From Methylomagnum ishizawai (GTDB lineage: Bacteria > Pseudomonadota > Gammaproteobacteria > Methylococcales > Methylococcaceae), in assembly GCF_019670005.1 (NCBI RefSeq), contig NZ_AP019783.1, positions 392,501 to 456,500 on the forward strand: DNA of 64,000 nt, written 5' to 3'. This document shows, one piece after another, positions 39,058-48,341 of this stretch (its first letter is position 1; each line of letters opens with the position of its first letter). The position numbers and the translations under genes are program-made. Under the pieces are notes generated by a model. The model ran no database searches. It worked only from the letters and a program-made list of their open reading frames with translations, and was not told the origin of the DNA.

Positions 39058-40380
39058 ATGAAGATTGAACGGCTGATTCTGGAAAACTTCCGTGGGGTCG
39101 GCAAAGCCTTGGAACTGCCGCTGGAACCGGATTTGACGGTATTGGCCGGGGTGAATGGCTCGGGTAAATCCACGGTATTGGATGCTTTGGCTATTTTGCT
39201 GTCGTGGGTGGTGGCGCGGGTTCGGCGGGCGGGTGGTTCCGGCCAGCAAATTTCCGAATTGTCCATCCATAATGGGGCGGGATATGCGCGTATCCGCGCG
39301 GAATCCAGCGTCCCGGAAAACCTATCTTGGCAATTGGTGAAAACCAGAAAGGGCCATGCCCAGCCCGCCAAAGCCACGGAATTGGAAGCGCTCTCGAAAT
39401 ATACGAGGTTGATTCAGCAGCAAATTTCGGAAACCCAAAGCCAGTGCAATATTCCAATTTTTTCTTATTATCCGGTTAACCGTGCGGTTTTGGATATTCC
39501 CTTGCGTATCAGGCAGTCGCATGATTTTGGTTTATTGGATGCTTGGGATGGGTCTTTAGTTGGCGCGGTGAATTTTCGCCATTTTTTCGAGTGGTTTCGT
39601 AATCGCCAAGATTTTGAAAACGAAAAGACAACCGAATTACTACAAGAAATATTTGAAAGCTCTTTCCGCCTTTTGGAAAACGGTAATTTGGTGGCGTTCC
39701 AAGATATTCAATTAACCGCCGTGCGCCAAGCTTTGCAGGTATTTTTGCCTAATTTTGAGAGATTGACAGTTCATAGAAAACCCTTGCGGATGACGGCGGT
39801 AAAAAATAACCATGAAGTCCAGGTAGATCAACTTTCTGACGGAGAAAGATGTCTGATTGCTCTGATTGGAGATTTGGCCCGGCGTTTGGCAATCGCCAAT
39901 CCAAATATGGCGAATCCTTTAAAGGGAGAAGGAGTCGTATTAATCGACGAAATAGACCTGCATATCCATCCCGCTTGGCAACGGACCATCCTGAAAAACC
40001 TAACCCGCACCTTTCCAAACTGCCAATTCGTGGTTTCCACCCACTCCCCGCAAGTTTTGGGCGAGGCCGAAGGCCGACAAATCCGCTTATTGGTACAGGA
40101 TGAGGAAAACGGCCTGACCTATTCCACGCCGCAACAAGCGAAAGGCTTGAGCAGCAATGAAATACTCGACGAATTGATGCGACCCGATGGCGATACCTTG
40201 GCCCGCAATAGCGAGATTCAACGGCAGTTGGACGACTTATTCCTCTTGATCGATCAGGATAAATTCAAAGAAGCCAAAGTCGCGATAGCGCGGATGAAAC
40301 AGGAATTGCAGGGCGATATTCCCGAGTTGGTGCGTGCGGATGCTTTGCTGTTCATGCTCGAACCGGATGACCAAGCATGA
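39058..40380 (+). CDS. ptuA: AAA/ABC-type ATPase, PtuA of a Septu-like defence system
   Basis: A 440-residue SMC/OLD-like ATPase. Walker A GVNGSGKST is at 31-39, the ABC signature LSDGERCLIALIG at 259-271, Walker B VVLIDEID at 293-300 and the H-loop STHS at 327-330. The N-terminus MKIERLILENFRG is typical of RecF/PtuA-type ATPases. With the HNH gene it overlaps by 4 nt, it forms the ATPase plus nuclease pair of Septu anti-phage systems. The gene is strikingly AT-rich against its neighbours (19 G/C of 60 at 39601-39660), indicating transfer. Confidence 0.87.
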   Translation: MKIERLILENFRGVGKALELPLEPDLTVLAGVNGSGKSTVLDALAILLSWVVARVRRAGGSGQQISELSIHNGAGYARIRAESSVPENLSWQLVKTRKGHAQPAKATELEALSKYTRLIQQQISETQSQCNIPIFSYYPVNRAVLDIPLRIRQSHDFGLLDAWDGSLVGAVNFRHFFEWFRNRQDFENEKTTELLQEIFESSFRLLENGNLVAFQDIQLTAVRQALQVFLPNFERLTVHRKPLRMTAVKNNHEVQVDQLSDGERCLIALIGDLARRLAIANPNMANPLKGEGVVLIDEIDLHIHPAWQRTILKNLTRTFPNCQFVVSTHSPQVLGEAEGRQIRLLVQDEENGLTYSTPQQAKGLSSNEILDELMRPDGDTLARNSEIQRQLDDLFLLIDQDKFKEAKVAIARMKQELQGDIPELVRADALLFMLEPDDQA

Positions 40381-41024
40381 GGGCTATTGTGAAAAGCCCT
40401 GAACCAAAGGAGCTAACCGAATATCGCTGCCAGCCGGACGCGGTTTACGATGGACCGCTGTTTACGCCGGTCAAACAGGCGATCCGGGCGCAGTTATTGC
40501 GGGAGCAGGGCTATCTGTGCGCTTATTGCATGAAGCGGATTGGCGTGTGGGAGATGAAGGTGGAGCATTGGCATTGCCAAGACCACTACCCGCATGAACA
40601 ATTGGATTATCAAAATCTGCTGGGAGCTTGCCAAGGGCACGAAGGCGAACCCTATTCCCAGCAAACTTGCGATACCCGGAAAGGCAACCGAGATTTGAAA
40701 TATCATCCGGCCCATCCGGGCCATCGGATCGAAAGCCAGATCAGCTTTCTCGGCAATGGCAAGGTGGGGTCGGCGGATACTGATTTTGATGGGCAGCTTA
40801 ATGGGGTGCTTAATCTCAATCTGCCCCGTTTGCTGGGAAATCGCCTGGCGGTTTGGAACGCGGTCCACGATAGGCTTTCCCGGAAAGCGGGTAGCCGCAC
40901 ACCCGCCGAAATCCAAAAGCTCATCGACGACTGGAGCGTCTCCGACCAAGGCGGACAGTTGCGGGAATACTGCGCGGTCGCCGTCTATTATCTACGCAAG
41001 CGGCTCAGGGCCATGCGGGCGTGA
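40377..41024 (+). CDS. ptuB: HNH endonuclease (TIGR02646-type), PtuB of a Septu-like system
   Basis: A 215-residue HNH nuclease. The zinc-type ligands Cys48 and Cys51 (CAYC), the catalytic VEHW (His64), and the distal Cys85/Cys98 with TCDTRKGNRDL complete the HNH core. This arrangement matches the TIGR02646 / PtuB family. The ATGA overlap with the ATPase gene indicates coupled translation. In Septu the ATPase and nuclease form a complex that degrades DNA during phage infection. The gene is AT-richer than the flanks. No retron RT or third gene is visible next to it. Confidence 0.87.
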   Translation: MRAIVKSPEPKELTEYRCQPDAVYDGPLFTPVKQAIRAQLLREQGYLCAYCMKRIGVWEMKVEHWHCQDHYPHEQLDYQNLLGACQGHEGEPYSQQTCDTRKGNRDLKYHPAHPGHRIESQISFLGNGKVGSADTDFDGQLNGVLNLNLPRLLGNRLAVWNAVHDRLSRKAGSRTPAEIQKLIDDWSVSDQGGQLREYCAVAVYYLRKRLRAMRA

Positions 41025-41180
41025 AACCCGGCTTCCATTTGGCACATCCCCTTCACAAAACCCGCTTTTTCAGGAACCCCCTTCATCGTCCCGGCCACAA
41101 ACGATACCATTCCCCGGCCCCGGATCCGGCCCAGCGCCGCCGGGGTTCTCCCGGCCCCGGTAAAAACCAGAGGAATCTCA

Positions 41181-42050
41181 ATGTCTTGGAATCAATTATT
41201 GCGTGCTTGGTGGGTCCTGCCCTTGCTGTCCCCCGCGACGGTGGCCGCGCTGACGGCGGATATACAAGGGGTGCGGTTGCAGCCGGAGATGGAGGCCGCG
41301 AGCTGCGTCGCCATCGCCGGGGACTATCCGGGCGTCAGGATCGAGGCCGACCAGCCGGGCCAGACCGCCAGGATTTGCCACAACGCCTCGCGGGTCAATT
41401 CGATCAGCATCGCCAACGCCACCCTCATCGCCACCGCGCCCCTGCAAAAGGAAATCGTGATCCGCTTCGAGCATGATTTCCCGTCCGGGGTCAACGGCAA
41501 GATCACCGCCAGGACCAAGCTCCAGGGTTATTTCGCCACCGAGAGCGGCGTGGGCGTGCCCACCGGCGACAAGCTCAATCTGCGCTCCCTATTCGCGCAG
41601 GGCAAATCCGAGGACCCGATTGCCGAAGCCTTCGATTTCACCGTGGGCGAGGAATTGGATTCGGCCATGTTCGAGCATTCCGCCAAGAAACAATATCTGG
41701 CGGTGGGGCCGCGCAGCCTGCGGGGCATCCTCAAGATCAATTTCAAAAAGCCTGGCCATAAGGTGACGTTTCCCGACAAATGCGTGATTTCGTTGGATAC
41801 CGGCTACACCCTCGCCGACAAGCTCGACACCATGGATTTCCCCGCCGAGGAAGGGGCCGCGCCGGGCGGCGAGACCCCCGCGGGCGAGGCCGCGCCGCCA
41901 TCGCCGGCCGCCCCGCAGGATTTGGAGCCGGTGACTCCGCCCAAACCCAAGAAGGAAAAGGCTCCGCCGCCGTCCGCTCCGGCGCTCAATTTGCCGCCAT
42001 TGCATAATCCGCCCGGCCTCGAACCCTTGCCGGATGCCAAGACGCCCTGA
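41181..42050 (+). CDS. Secreted hypothetical protein with Pro-rich tail
   Basis: A 289-residue protein of unknown function. It has a signal peptide (MSWNQLLRAWWVLPLLSPATV), a folded central part (about 25-205) with Cys pairs near CVAIAGDYPG, ICHNAS and DKCVIS, and a Pro/Ala/Glu/Lys-rich low-complexity tail (about 205-289). AGAGGA lies upstream of ATG 41181. GC content returns to the genomic level, so it is not part of the defence island. Similarity to any named family was not recognised. Confidence 0.75.
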   Translation: MSWNQLLRAWWVLPLLSPATVAALTADIQGVRLQPEMEAASCVAIAGDYPGVRIEADQPGQTARICHNASRVNSISIANATLIATAPLQKEIVIRFEHDFPSGVNGKITARTKLQGYFATESGVGVPTGDKLNLRSLFAQGKSEDPIAEAFDFTVGEELDSAMFEHSAKKQYLAVGPRSLRGILKINFKKPGHKVTFPDKCVISLDTGYTLADKLDTMDFPAEEGAAPGGETPAGEAAPPSPAAPQDLEPVTPPKPKKEKAPPPSAPALNLPPLHNPPGLEPLPDAKTP

Positions 42051-42070
42051 AAGCGTATTGTTCCGTAGAC

Positions 42071-42109
42071 AAAAACAAACCCGGCGTGGGTCGCCCCCGC
42101 GCCGGGTTT
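42071..42109 (-). terminator. Rho-independent terminator after UPF0182 gene
   Basis: Stem AAACCCGGCG / CGCCGGGTTT with a GC-rich loop. On the minus strand it is followed by GTTTTTGTC and lies 26 nt after the UPF0182 stop. It may also stop the converging plus-strand gene. Confidence 0.75.
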
Positions 42110-42134
42110 GTCGTTTTCAGAGCTTCCCGCCGTG

Positions 42135-44828
42135 CTACATGGCTTTGAACGCCGGCTCTCCCGGCTGGGGCGGGGGCAGGGGCGCGGATTGCGGCTTCAC
42201 GTCCAGCGATTGTCGGCGGACTTCCCGCAGGCGCTGTTCCAGCTTGATGATGCCTTGTTCCAAGGAGGCGTCCATCACCACCACATTGCCCATCGACAGG
42301 ATGATGCGGGTGAGTTCGGGAATCCGGGTGCCGCTGGTCGAGGAAAGATAGACCGGCTGCACGTACAGCACCGAATGCCCGACCGGCAGCACGATGATGC
42401 GGCCCCGCAGCACCTGCGAACCTTTCTGGTCCCACAGCGAGAACTGCCGCGAGACCTGCGGGTCTTGGTCGATCAGGGCGCTGACCTGGGCCGGGCCGTC
42501 CACCTGGATTTCCCGGCTGAAGCGGTAGAGCGCGATTTGCTTGCTATAACCCTGGGTGGGGGCGATGTTGGCGCCGATGGTGGGCGTGCCCGCGACCGCC
42601 AGCACGCTGAGGTTGCTGCGGGCGATGGGCGTCATCGGGTTGATGAGGATGAAGCTCTGCTGGTTGTCCAGGTAATCCTGCAGGGTGGTCGTGAAATAGA
42701 ACGGCTTCATCACATTGCCGTTGACCTTGGCGAAATCCCAGGTTTCGGCCTGTTCGTAGAACAGTTCCGGGGCGGTCTGGTGGTAGCGGGCGTAGATTTT
42801 CATCTGCGCCGTGAACTGGTCCTTGGGATAGCGCAATTGTTCCTTCAGGGCCGGCGGCAGGGTGTTGATGTCTTTGAACAGCCCCGGATAGGCTTTGCGG
42901 TAGCCCTGGATGATGGGGTCGTTGGGGTCGGCGACGTAGTAATCGACATGGCCGGAGAAGCTGTCGATCACGATCTTGACCGAGTTGCGCAGGTAGTTGA
43001 AATCCTGGTCTTCCCGGTCGTTGTTGAAGCGGGCGGAGGAGCGCTTGGAGACCGGATACCAATCCGAGGTGGTATAGGCGTCGATGATCCAATGCAGGCG
43101 CTTGGAGGTCACGACGATATAGGGATCGTGGTCGAGCTGCAGGAAGGGGGTCAGCGATTTCACCCGGTCCACGATGTTGCGGTGGAACAAGGCCCGGCTC
43201 TTATCGTCGATATTGATGGAGAAGAACAAATTGCGGTCGCGGAAATACAGCGCGAACAACAGCTTGCGGAACAACGAGGAAATCGGCACGCCGCCGCCGC
43301 CGGTGTAGTTGAAGCTGGATTCCTCGTCGAAGCTGGGAATGCCCACGATGTTCAGCTTGTTGGGGACGATGGCGTAGGTCAGGTCTTCCTCGCCGTAATA
43401 GATATCGGGTTTCTCGATGCTGAAGCCTTCCTTGGTTTGCAGGTTCAAATCCCGGAGATACCAGCGCATCGGGGTTTCGCCGTCCTGGGCGGCGGGCGTG
43501 ACGACCACGCCATAGCCGTGGGTATAGCGCAGATGGGTGTTTTCCCAGTTCTGGGCGGCTTGGGGGAGCCGGGTGATATTGACCTCGCGGGCGGCGAGGT
43601 TCACCTGATAGAGCTGGTTGTTGATGAGGTAGCGGGCCACGTCCACATCGGTGAAATGGTAATAGGGCCGGATGCCCTGCATTTGCTGGTAGACATCGTC
43701 CAGGAATTCGGGGTCCCAGACCGGGATGTTATAGAGGTGGGCGCGGAGTTCGGGGTCCAGCACATCCTCTTCGGGCAGGCCCGGCACCATGTCGATGATC
43801 TTGATGTTTTTCAGGTCGTAGGCGGCGAGGGTGGCGTCGATGTTGTTCTGCATGTACCCCCGTTCGGTCTTGACCGGGTTGGGCTTCACGATGAACTTGT
43901 CGATGCCTTGGGGGATGGAATCGATCTTGCGGAGACCCACCGACACCAGGAACAAGGCCGCCAGACCCACGACCAAGGCCAGCCCCAGCCGGTTGCGCCG
44001 GTTCAGGTAATGCAGCGCCGCGATCCCCAGGCCGAACAAGCTGGCGACCGACAGCCAGATCAGGGGCAGGTGATAGTGGAAATCCACGAAGCCGGGGCCG
44101 AAGAACTGCGGCTCGTGGGCATCGGTATAGAGCAGCTTGAAGCGGTCGAGGACGAAATCCCAGCACAGCACCAAGGTGGTGAGCATCACCAGCCCCGCCA
44201 TATGCAGCTTGGCCCCGGTCGGCCAGGGTTTTTGCCGTCCCGGTAGCAATTGGTGTTCCAACAGATAGAGGACGCCCACGCCCAGGGTGAGGATGATCGC
44301 CGCCATCAGCAACTCGAACTGGATCAGCTCGAACACCGGGTAGGAGAACAGATAAAAGCTGACATCGTTGCCGAACACCGGATCGTCGATGCCGGCCTCG
44401 GGCCCGAACACGAACAATAGCGCCTGTTGCCACTGGTCATAAAATGGTAAGGCGATGGCGATGGCGAGGATCAGGGAAACCGGGATATAAACCTGCATCG
44501 ACCCGGTTTGGAACAGGGCGAGGAGTTTCCGGTAGCGGCTGGTTTCGCCGCGGCCGAGGCGGGCGAAGGCGTCCTCGTCCACGCCCAGGAAGCGCGAGGC
44601 CGCCAGGAAGTTCAGGAAGAAGATCAGGAAGAAGAATAAGGTGACGCTGCCCGAGAGGATATAGCGGTAGAGCAGCTTCAGCCAGAAATAACCGCCATAC
44701 CCCAACTCGCTATGCCACCAATAGTCCACGATGAAGTCCGTGAGGGCCATGCCCGACGCCAACAGCACCCCGGCCAGCACGAACACCGCCAGGGCCATGA
44801 CCATCAGGAGCCTTTTCCAATTTCGCAT
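42135..44828 (-). CDS. UPF0182 family integral membrane protein
   Basis: An 897-residue protein of the UPF0182 (COG1615) family. The N-terminal third contains about seven membrane spans (for example MVMALAVFVLAGVLLASG, LSGSVTLFFFLIFFLNFLA and VYIPVSLILAIAIALPF). The rest is a large extracytoplasmic domain with family marks such as LRYTHGYGVVVTPA, YYGEEDLTYAIV and RLHWIIDAYTTSDWYPVS. The molecular role is unknown. The ATG at 44828 (MRNWKRLLMVM) removes an arginine-rich, non-homologous extension. It is monocistronic and divergent from hoxF. Confidence 0.9.
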   Translation of the reverse strand: MRNWKRLLMVMALAVFVLAGVLLASGMALTDFIVDYWWHSELGYGGYFWLKLLYRYILSGSVTLFFFLIFFLNFLAASRFLGVDEDAFARLGRGETSRYRKLLALFQTGSMQVYIPVSLILAIAIALPFYDQWQQALLFVFGPEAGIDDPVFGNDVSFYLFSYPVFELIQFELLMAAIILTLGVGVLYLLEHQLLPGRQKPWPTGAKLHMAGLVMLTTLVLCWDFVLDRFKLLYTDAHEPQFFGPGFVDFHYHLPLIWLSVASLFGLGIAALHYLNRRNRLGLALVVGLAALFLVSVGLRKIDSIPQGIDKFIVKPNPVKTERGYMQNNIDATLAAYDLKNIKIIDMVPGLPEEDVLDPELRAHLYNIPVWDPEFLDDVYQQMQGIRPYYHFTDVDVARYLINNQLYQVNLAAREVNITRLPQAAQNWENTHLRYTHGYGVVVTPAAQDGETPMRWYLRDLNLQTKEGFSIEKPDIYYGEEDLTYAIVPNKLNIVGIPSFDEESSFNYTGGGGVPISSLFRKLLFALYFRDRNLFFSINIDDKSRALFHRNIVDRVKSLTPFLQLDHDPYIVVTSKRLHWIIDAYTTSDWYPVSKRSSARFNNDREDQDFNYLRNSVKIVIDSFSGHVDYYVADPNDPIIQGYRKAYPGLFKDINTLPPALKEQLRYPKDQFTAQMKIYARYHQTAPELFYEQAETWDFAKVNGNVMKPFYFTTTLQDYLDNQQSFILINPMTPIARSNLSVLAVAGTPTIGANIAPTQGYSKQIALYRFSREIQVDGPAQVSALIDQDPQVSRQFSLWDQKGSQVLRGRIIVLPVGHSVLYVQPVYLSSTSGTRIPELTRIILSMGNVVVMDASLEQGIIKLEQRLREVRRQSLDVKPQSAPLPPPQPGEPAFKAM

Positions 44829-45151
44829 AGAGTCCTCGTGGATTTTTTGATTGTTGTGTGATCGACGCGGGGAAGGGGGGCGGTGTCGGCGTATCCGCCC
44901 GCGGGGCTGGAATGACGGATTTTTGGAGCGTTTTGGGGCGGTCCGGCCAGGGCGTAAGATAATACCTAGCCTTGGGACGGGCAAGGGGCGGGGGAACCGC
45001 CTTCCCGCCGTTCCCACGGGTACTCCTGTGGACCTGGAAAAACCTTGTGGTTCGAGTGGATTTGCCGAATGGATTATTTCGCCATCCGGGCCATGCTCCC
45101 GGAATCGCCTGTTAATATTTGAGTGAATGGAACAACGCCAAGGAGACCGTC
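44829..45151. other. Divergent intergenic region UPF0182 / hoxF
   Basis: No gene. It must hold the promoters of both flanking genes. A TTAATATT segment at 45112-45119 is AT-rich but no convincing -35 partner was found. No GG-N10-GC sigma-54 element was seen, although such promoters are common for hydrogenase genes. Confidence 0.45.
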
Positions 45152-46987
45152 ATGCCCCTTTCCGACGCCGATCTAGTCCATCTGAGAACCATCGTCGCCC
45201 GCCACGGCGGCGAACCCACCGAACTCCTGCAAATCCTCCGCGAAGTCCAAGCCTATCTACACCATGTGCCGCACGAGGCCATGGTGTTCTTGTATGAGGT
45301 TTTGCAGGTGCCGCCCGCCCAAATCCAGGGCGTGGTGGAGTTCTATAGTTTCCTGTCCACCACCCCCAGGGGGCACTACGACCTCCGCGTCAGCGATTCC
45401 ATCACCGACCAGATGCTCGGGAGCCGCGCCCTGGCTGCTGATCTTTGCGAACGCTTGGGCGTGAGGCTGGGCGAGACCCGCGCCGATGGCGCGGTCAGCG
45501 TGGATTACACCTCCTGCACCGGGATGTGCGAGCAAGGCCCGGCGGGTTTGGTGAACGGCTTGGCCCTGACCCGGCTGGACCGGGCGCGGATTGGGCGTAT
45601 CGCCGAACTGGTCGAGGCGGGCGCGCCGCTGGAGGCTTGGCCCGAGGAATTCTTCGCCGTGGCCGACAACGTCCATAAACCCGGCTTACTGTTGGAGAAC
45701 GGCTTCGAGCCGGGCGCGGCGCTGGCCAAGCTGTTCGAGCGGGGCCGGGACGCGACCTTCGCCGAATTGGAACAATCCGGCCTGCGCGGACGCGGCGGTG
45801 CCGGTTTCAATACCGCTTGGAAATGGCGGTTCTGCTACGAAGGCCCGGACGAGGATTCGTTCTGCCCGATGGATAAGCGCAGCGAAGTCCAGCGCTTTGT
45901 GATCTGCAACGCCGACGAGGGCGAGCCGGGCACCTTCAAGGACCGGGTGTTGTTGAACAGCCATGCCCACCGGGTGTTCGAGGGCATGACCGTGTGCGCC
46001 GCCCTGGTCGGGGCCAAGCGGGGCTTCCTTTATCTGCGCGGCGAATACCTGCACCTTTATCAGCCCTTGCTGGCGGTGTTGGAAGAGCGCCGCCGTTTGG
46101 GCTTGCTCGGCCAGACTATCCAGGGCCGCGAGGGCTTCGACTTCGATATCAAAATCCACCTGGGCGCGGGGGCTTATATCTGCGGCGAGGAATCGGCCTT
46201 GATCGAATCCTTGGAAGGCAAGCGTGGCAATCCGCGCAACCGCCCGCCTTACCCGGTGACCCATGGCTATCTCGGCCAGCCCACCGTGGTCAACAACGTG
46301 GAAACCTTCCTGTCCGCCGCCATGATCGCCTTGCACGGCGGGGCGTGGTTCGCGGCCCACGGCACCGAGAAATCCAAGGGCAGCAAAATCCTCAGCATCT
46401 CGGGCGACTGCGCCCGGCCCGGCATCTACGAATATCCGTTCGGGACCACGGTGGCCGAAATCCTCGCGGACTGCGGCGCGTCCGACCCGTTCGGGGCGCA
46501 GGTGGGCGGGCCGTCCGGCACCTTCATCTCGGATAAGGAGTTTGGCCGCAAGCTGGCCTTCGAAGACCTCGCCACTGGCGGCTCCTTCATCGTGTTCGGC
46601 CAGGGCCGCGACCCCTTGGAAGTCGCCCGCAACTTCACCCATTTCTTCGCCCATGAAAGCTGCGGATTCTGCACGCCGTGCCGGGTCGGGACCGCGTTGC
46701 TCAGGAACATCCACGACAAGATTTGCGCGGGCCATGGCACGCCCTACGACCTGGCCGAATTGGCCGACCTCGGCAAGATCATCAAGGGGGCCAGCCATTG
46801 CGGCCTCGGCCAGACCGCCGCCAATCCCATCCTCACCACGCTGGAACGTTATCCCGGCCTATATGAGGCGCGGTTGAAGGAAACCGTGTTCCAGCCCGGT
46901 TTCGATCTGGACGGGGCGCTGGAAGTTTCCAGGCGACTCACCGGGCGCGACGACGCCCATGCCCATTTGGAACAGGCCAACCAGTAA
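45152..46987 (+). CDS. hoxF: NAD-reducing hydrogenase diaphorase subunit HoxF
   Basis: A 611-residue flavoprotein, the length of Cupriavidus HoxF (602). The N-terminal NuoE-like part (1-165) retains the cluster-type segment SCTGMCEQGPAG. The NuoF-like part has the FMN motif GRGGAGFNTAWKW, the NADH-binding block GEESALIESLEGKRGNPRN and [4Fe-4S] ligands in ESCGFCTPCRVGT plus GASHCGLG. It passes electrons between NAD and the hydrogenase module. The ATG at 45152 follows AAGGAG by 6 nt; an upstream in-frame GTG at 45119 is disfavoured. First of hoxFUY. Confidence 0.93.
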   Translation: MPLSDADLVHLRTIVARHGGEPTELLQILREVQAYLHHVPHEAMVFLYEVLQVPPAQIQGVVEFYSFLSTTPRGHYDLRVSDSITDQMLGSRALAADLCERLGVRLGETRADGAVSVDYTSCTGMCEQGPAGLVNGLALTRLDRARIGRIAELVEAGAPLEAWPEEFFAVADNVHKPGLLLENGFEPGAALAKLFERGRDATFAELEQSGLRGRGGAGFNTAWKWRFCYEGPDEDSFCPMDKRSEVQRFVICNADEGEPGTFKDRVLLNSHAHRVFEGMTVCAALVGAKRGFLYLRGEYLHLYQPLLAVLEERRRLGLLGQTIQGREGFDFDIKIHLGAGAYICGEESALIESLEGKRGNPRNRPPYPVTHGYLGQPTVVNNVETFLSAAMIALHGGAWFAAHGTEKSKGSKILSISGDCARPGIYEYPFGTTVAEILADCGASDPFGAQVGGPSGTFISDKEFGRKLAFEDLATGGSFIVFGQGRDPLEVARNFTHFFAHESCGFCTPCRVGTALLRNIHDKICAGHGTPYDLAELADLGKIIKGASHCGLGQTAANPILTTLERYPGLYEARLKETVFQPGFDLDGALEVSRRLTGRDDAHAHLEQANQ

Positions 46988-46996
46988 GGTGGAAAG

Positions 46997-47728
46997 ATGA
47001 AGCCGTATCACATCAGCATCGACGGGCAGGCGGTTCCCTACCAGCCGGGCCAGACCATCATGGAAGCGGCCACCGCCGCCGGGATCTACATCCCGCACCT
47101 CTGCCACAACCCGGAATTCAAGCCGCACGGCAGTTGCAAGCTCTGCACGGTCAAGGTCAATGGCCGCAGCGCCGCGGCCTGCACTATGCCGGCCGGCGAA
47201 GGCCAGGAAATCCAGAACAACACCCCGGAACTCAACGCAACCCGCCGGGCCATCACCCGGATGTTGTTCGTCGAGGGCAACCATATCTGCCCCGGTTGCG
47301 AAAAGACCGGCAACTGCCAATTGCAGGCGGTGGGCTATTACGTCGGGATGCTCGACACCCATTACCCGCATTTCTTCCCGACGCGCCGGGTCGATGCTTC
47401 CCATCCGGATGTCATGCTGGATTTGGACCGCTGCATCGTGTGCGAACTGTGCGTCCGGGCCAGCCGCGACGTGGATGGCAAGAACGTGTTCGGCCTCGCC
47501 GGGCGCGGCCTGCAAACCCGTTTGGTGGTGAACTCGGCCTCGGGCTTGCTGAAGGACACCGATTTCTCGGCCGGGGACAAGGCCGCCCAGGTCTGCCCGG
47601 TCGGCGCGATCCTCATCAAGCGCAAGGGCTACGAAGTCCCCATCGGCGAGCGGATATTCGACCACCACACCATCGGCGAAGTCAGCTTGGAACACGATCA
47701 AGCGGTATTAGGAGCGGACCATGGCTAA
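46997..47728 (+). CDS. hoxU: NAD-reducing hydrogenase electron-transfer subunit HoxU
   Basis: A 243-residue Fe-S protein similar to the N-terminus of NuoG. Ligand sets are [2Fe-2S] Cys36, Cys47, Cys50 and Cys62; the His-Cys cluster NHICPGCEKTGNC; and the [4Fe-4S] CIVCELCVRASRDV plus CPVGAIL. It relays electrons from HoxY to HoxF. It starts 9 nt after hoxF with AAGGTGG upstream, and its stop overlaps hoxY by 8 nt. Confidence 0.94.
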   Translation: MKPYHISIDGQAVPYQPGQTIMEAATAAGIYIPHLCHNPEFKPHGSCKLCTVKVNGRSAAACTMPAGEGQEIQNNTPELNATRRAITRMLFVEGNHICPGCEKTGNCQLQAVGYYVGMLDTHYPHFFPTRRVDASHPDVMLDLDRCIVCELCVRASRDVDGKNVFGLAGRGLQTRLVVNSASGLLKDTDFSAGDKAAQVCPVGAILIKRKGYEVPIGERIFDHHTIGEVSLEHDQAVLGADHG

Positions 47729-48263
47729 CAAACTCAAAGTCGCGACCACTTCGCTCGCAGGCTGCTTCGGCTGCCATATGTCATTGCTGGATATCGACGA
47801 GCGCTTGCTGGACTTGTGCGAGGTCGCCGAGTTCGACCGCAGTCCCCTCACCGATATCAAGCATTGCTCGGAGACGGTGGATATCGGCTTGATCGAGGGC
47901 GGGCTGTGCAATGCCGAGAACGTCCATACCCTGCGCGAATTCCGCAAGCATTGCAGAATCCTGGTGGGCGTGGGGGCGTGCGCCTTGAACGGCGGGATTC
48001 CCGCCCTGCGCAACCATATTCCCTTGCAGGAATGTCTGGAGGAAGCCTATCTCCATGGCGTCGGGGTCGAGGACGCCCAGGTTCCCAACGATCCCGAATT
48101 GCCCTTGCTGCTCAGCAAGGTCCATCCCATCCACGAAGTGGTGAAGGTGGATTATTTCCTGCCGGGCTGTCCGCCTTCCGCCGATGTGTTTTGGAAATTC
48201 CTGACCGACGTGGCGGCGGGCAAGGAACCCGAACTGCCGTATGAGCTGGTGCATTACGATTGA
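47721..48263 (+). CDS. hoxY: NAD-reducing hydrogenase small subunit HoxY
   Basis: A 180-residue hydrogenase small subunit. The proximal [4Fe-4S] ligands are Cys15 and Cys18 (CFGCH), one in GVGACALNGGIP, and one in PGCPPSAD. It lacks a Tat signal, as expected for soluble bidirectional enzymes. It should pair with the NiFe large subunit HoxH, but no hoxH follows: a terminator begins 28 nt after the stop and the next genes are unrelated. The start overlaps hoxU by 8 nt. Confidence 0.94.
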   Translation: MANKLKVATTSLAGCFGCHMSLLDIDERLLDLCEVAEFDRSPLTDIKHCSETVDIGLIEGGLCNAENVHTLREFRKHCRILVGVGACALNGGIPALRNHIPLQECLEEAYLHGVGVEDAQVPNDPELPLLLSKVHPIHEVVKVDYFLPGCPPSADVFWKFLTDVAAGKEPELPYELVHYD

Positions 48264-48290
48264 TGGGGGACTCCCCGTTTCGGGAGCATA

Positions 48291-48325
48291 AAAAAAGGCG
48301 GAATCCTGTGGGGTTCCGCCTTTTT
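48291..48325. terminator. Bidirectional terminator between hoxY and small ORF
   Basis: Stem AAAAAAGGCGGAATCC / GGGTTCCGCCTTTTT with a TGTG loop. On the plus strand it ends the hoxFUY unit. On the minus strand it lies 16 nt after the stop of the 53-codon ORF and also provides a T-run. Confidence 0.92.
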
Positions 48326-48341
48326 CGTATCGGGGAGCGCG

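Noticed and set aside
42108-44246. Long plus-strand open frame (712 codons) opposite the UPF0182 gene
   Set aside because: It is the antisense of a well-supported gene with UPF0182 motifs. Its composition is typical of an antisense frame in GC-rich DNA.
45119-45151. Earlier GTG start of hoxF
   Set aside because: The 11 extra residues are not hydrogenase-like, and the AAGGAG at 45140-45145 is correctly placed for ATG 45152.
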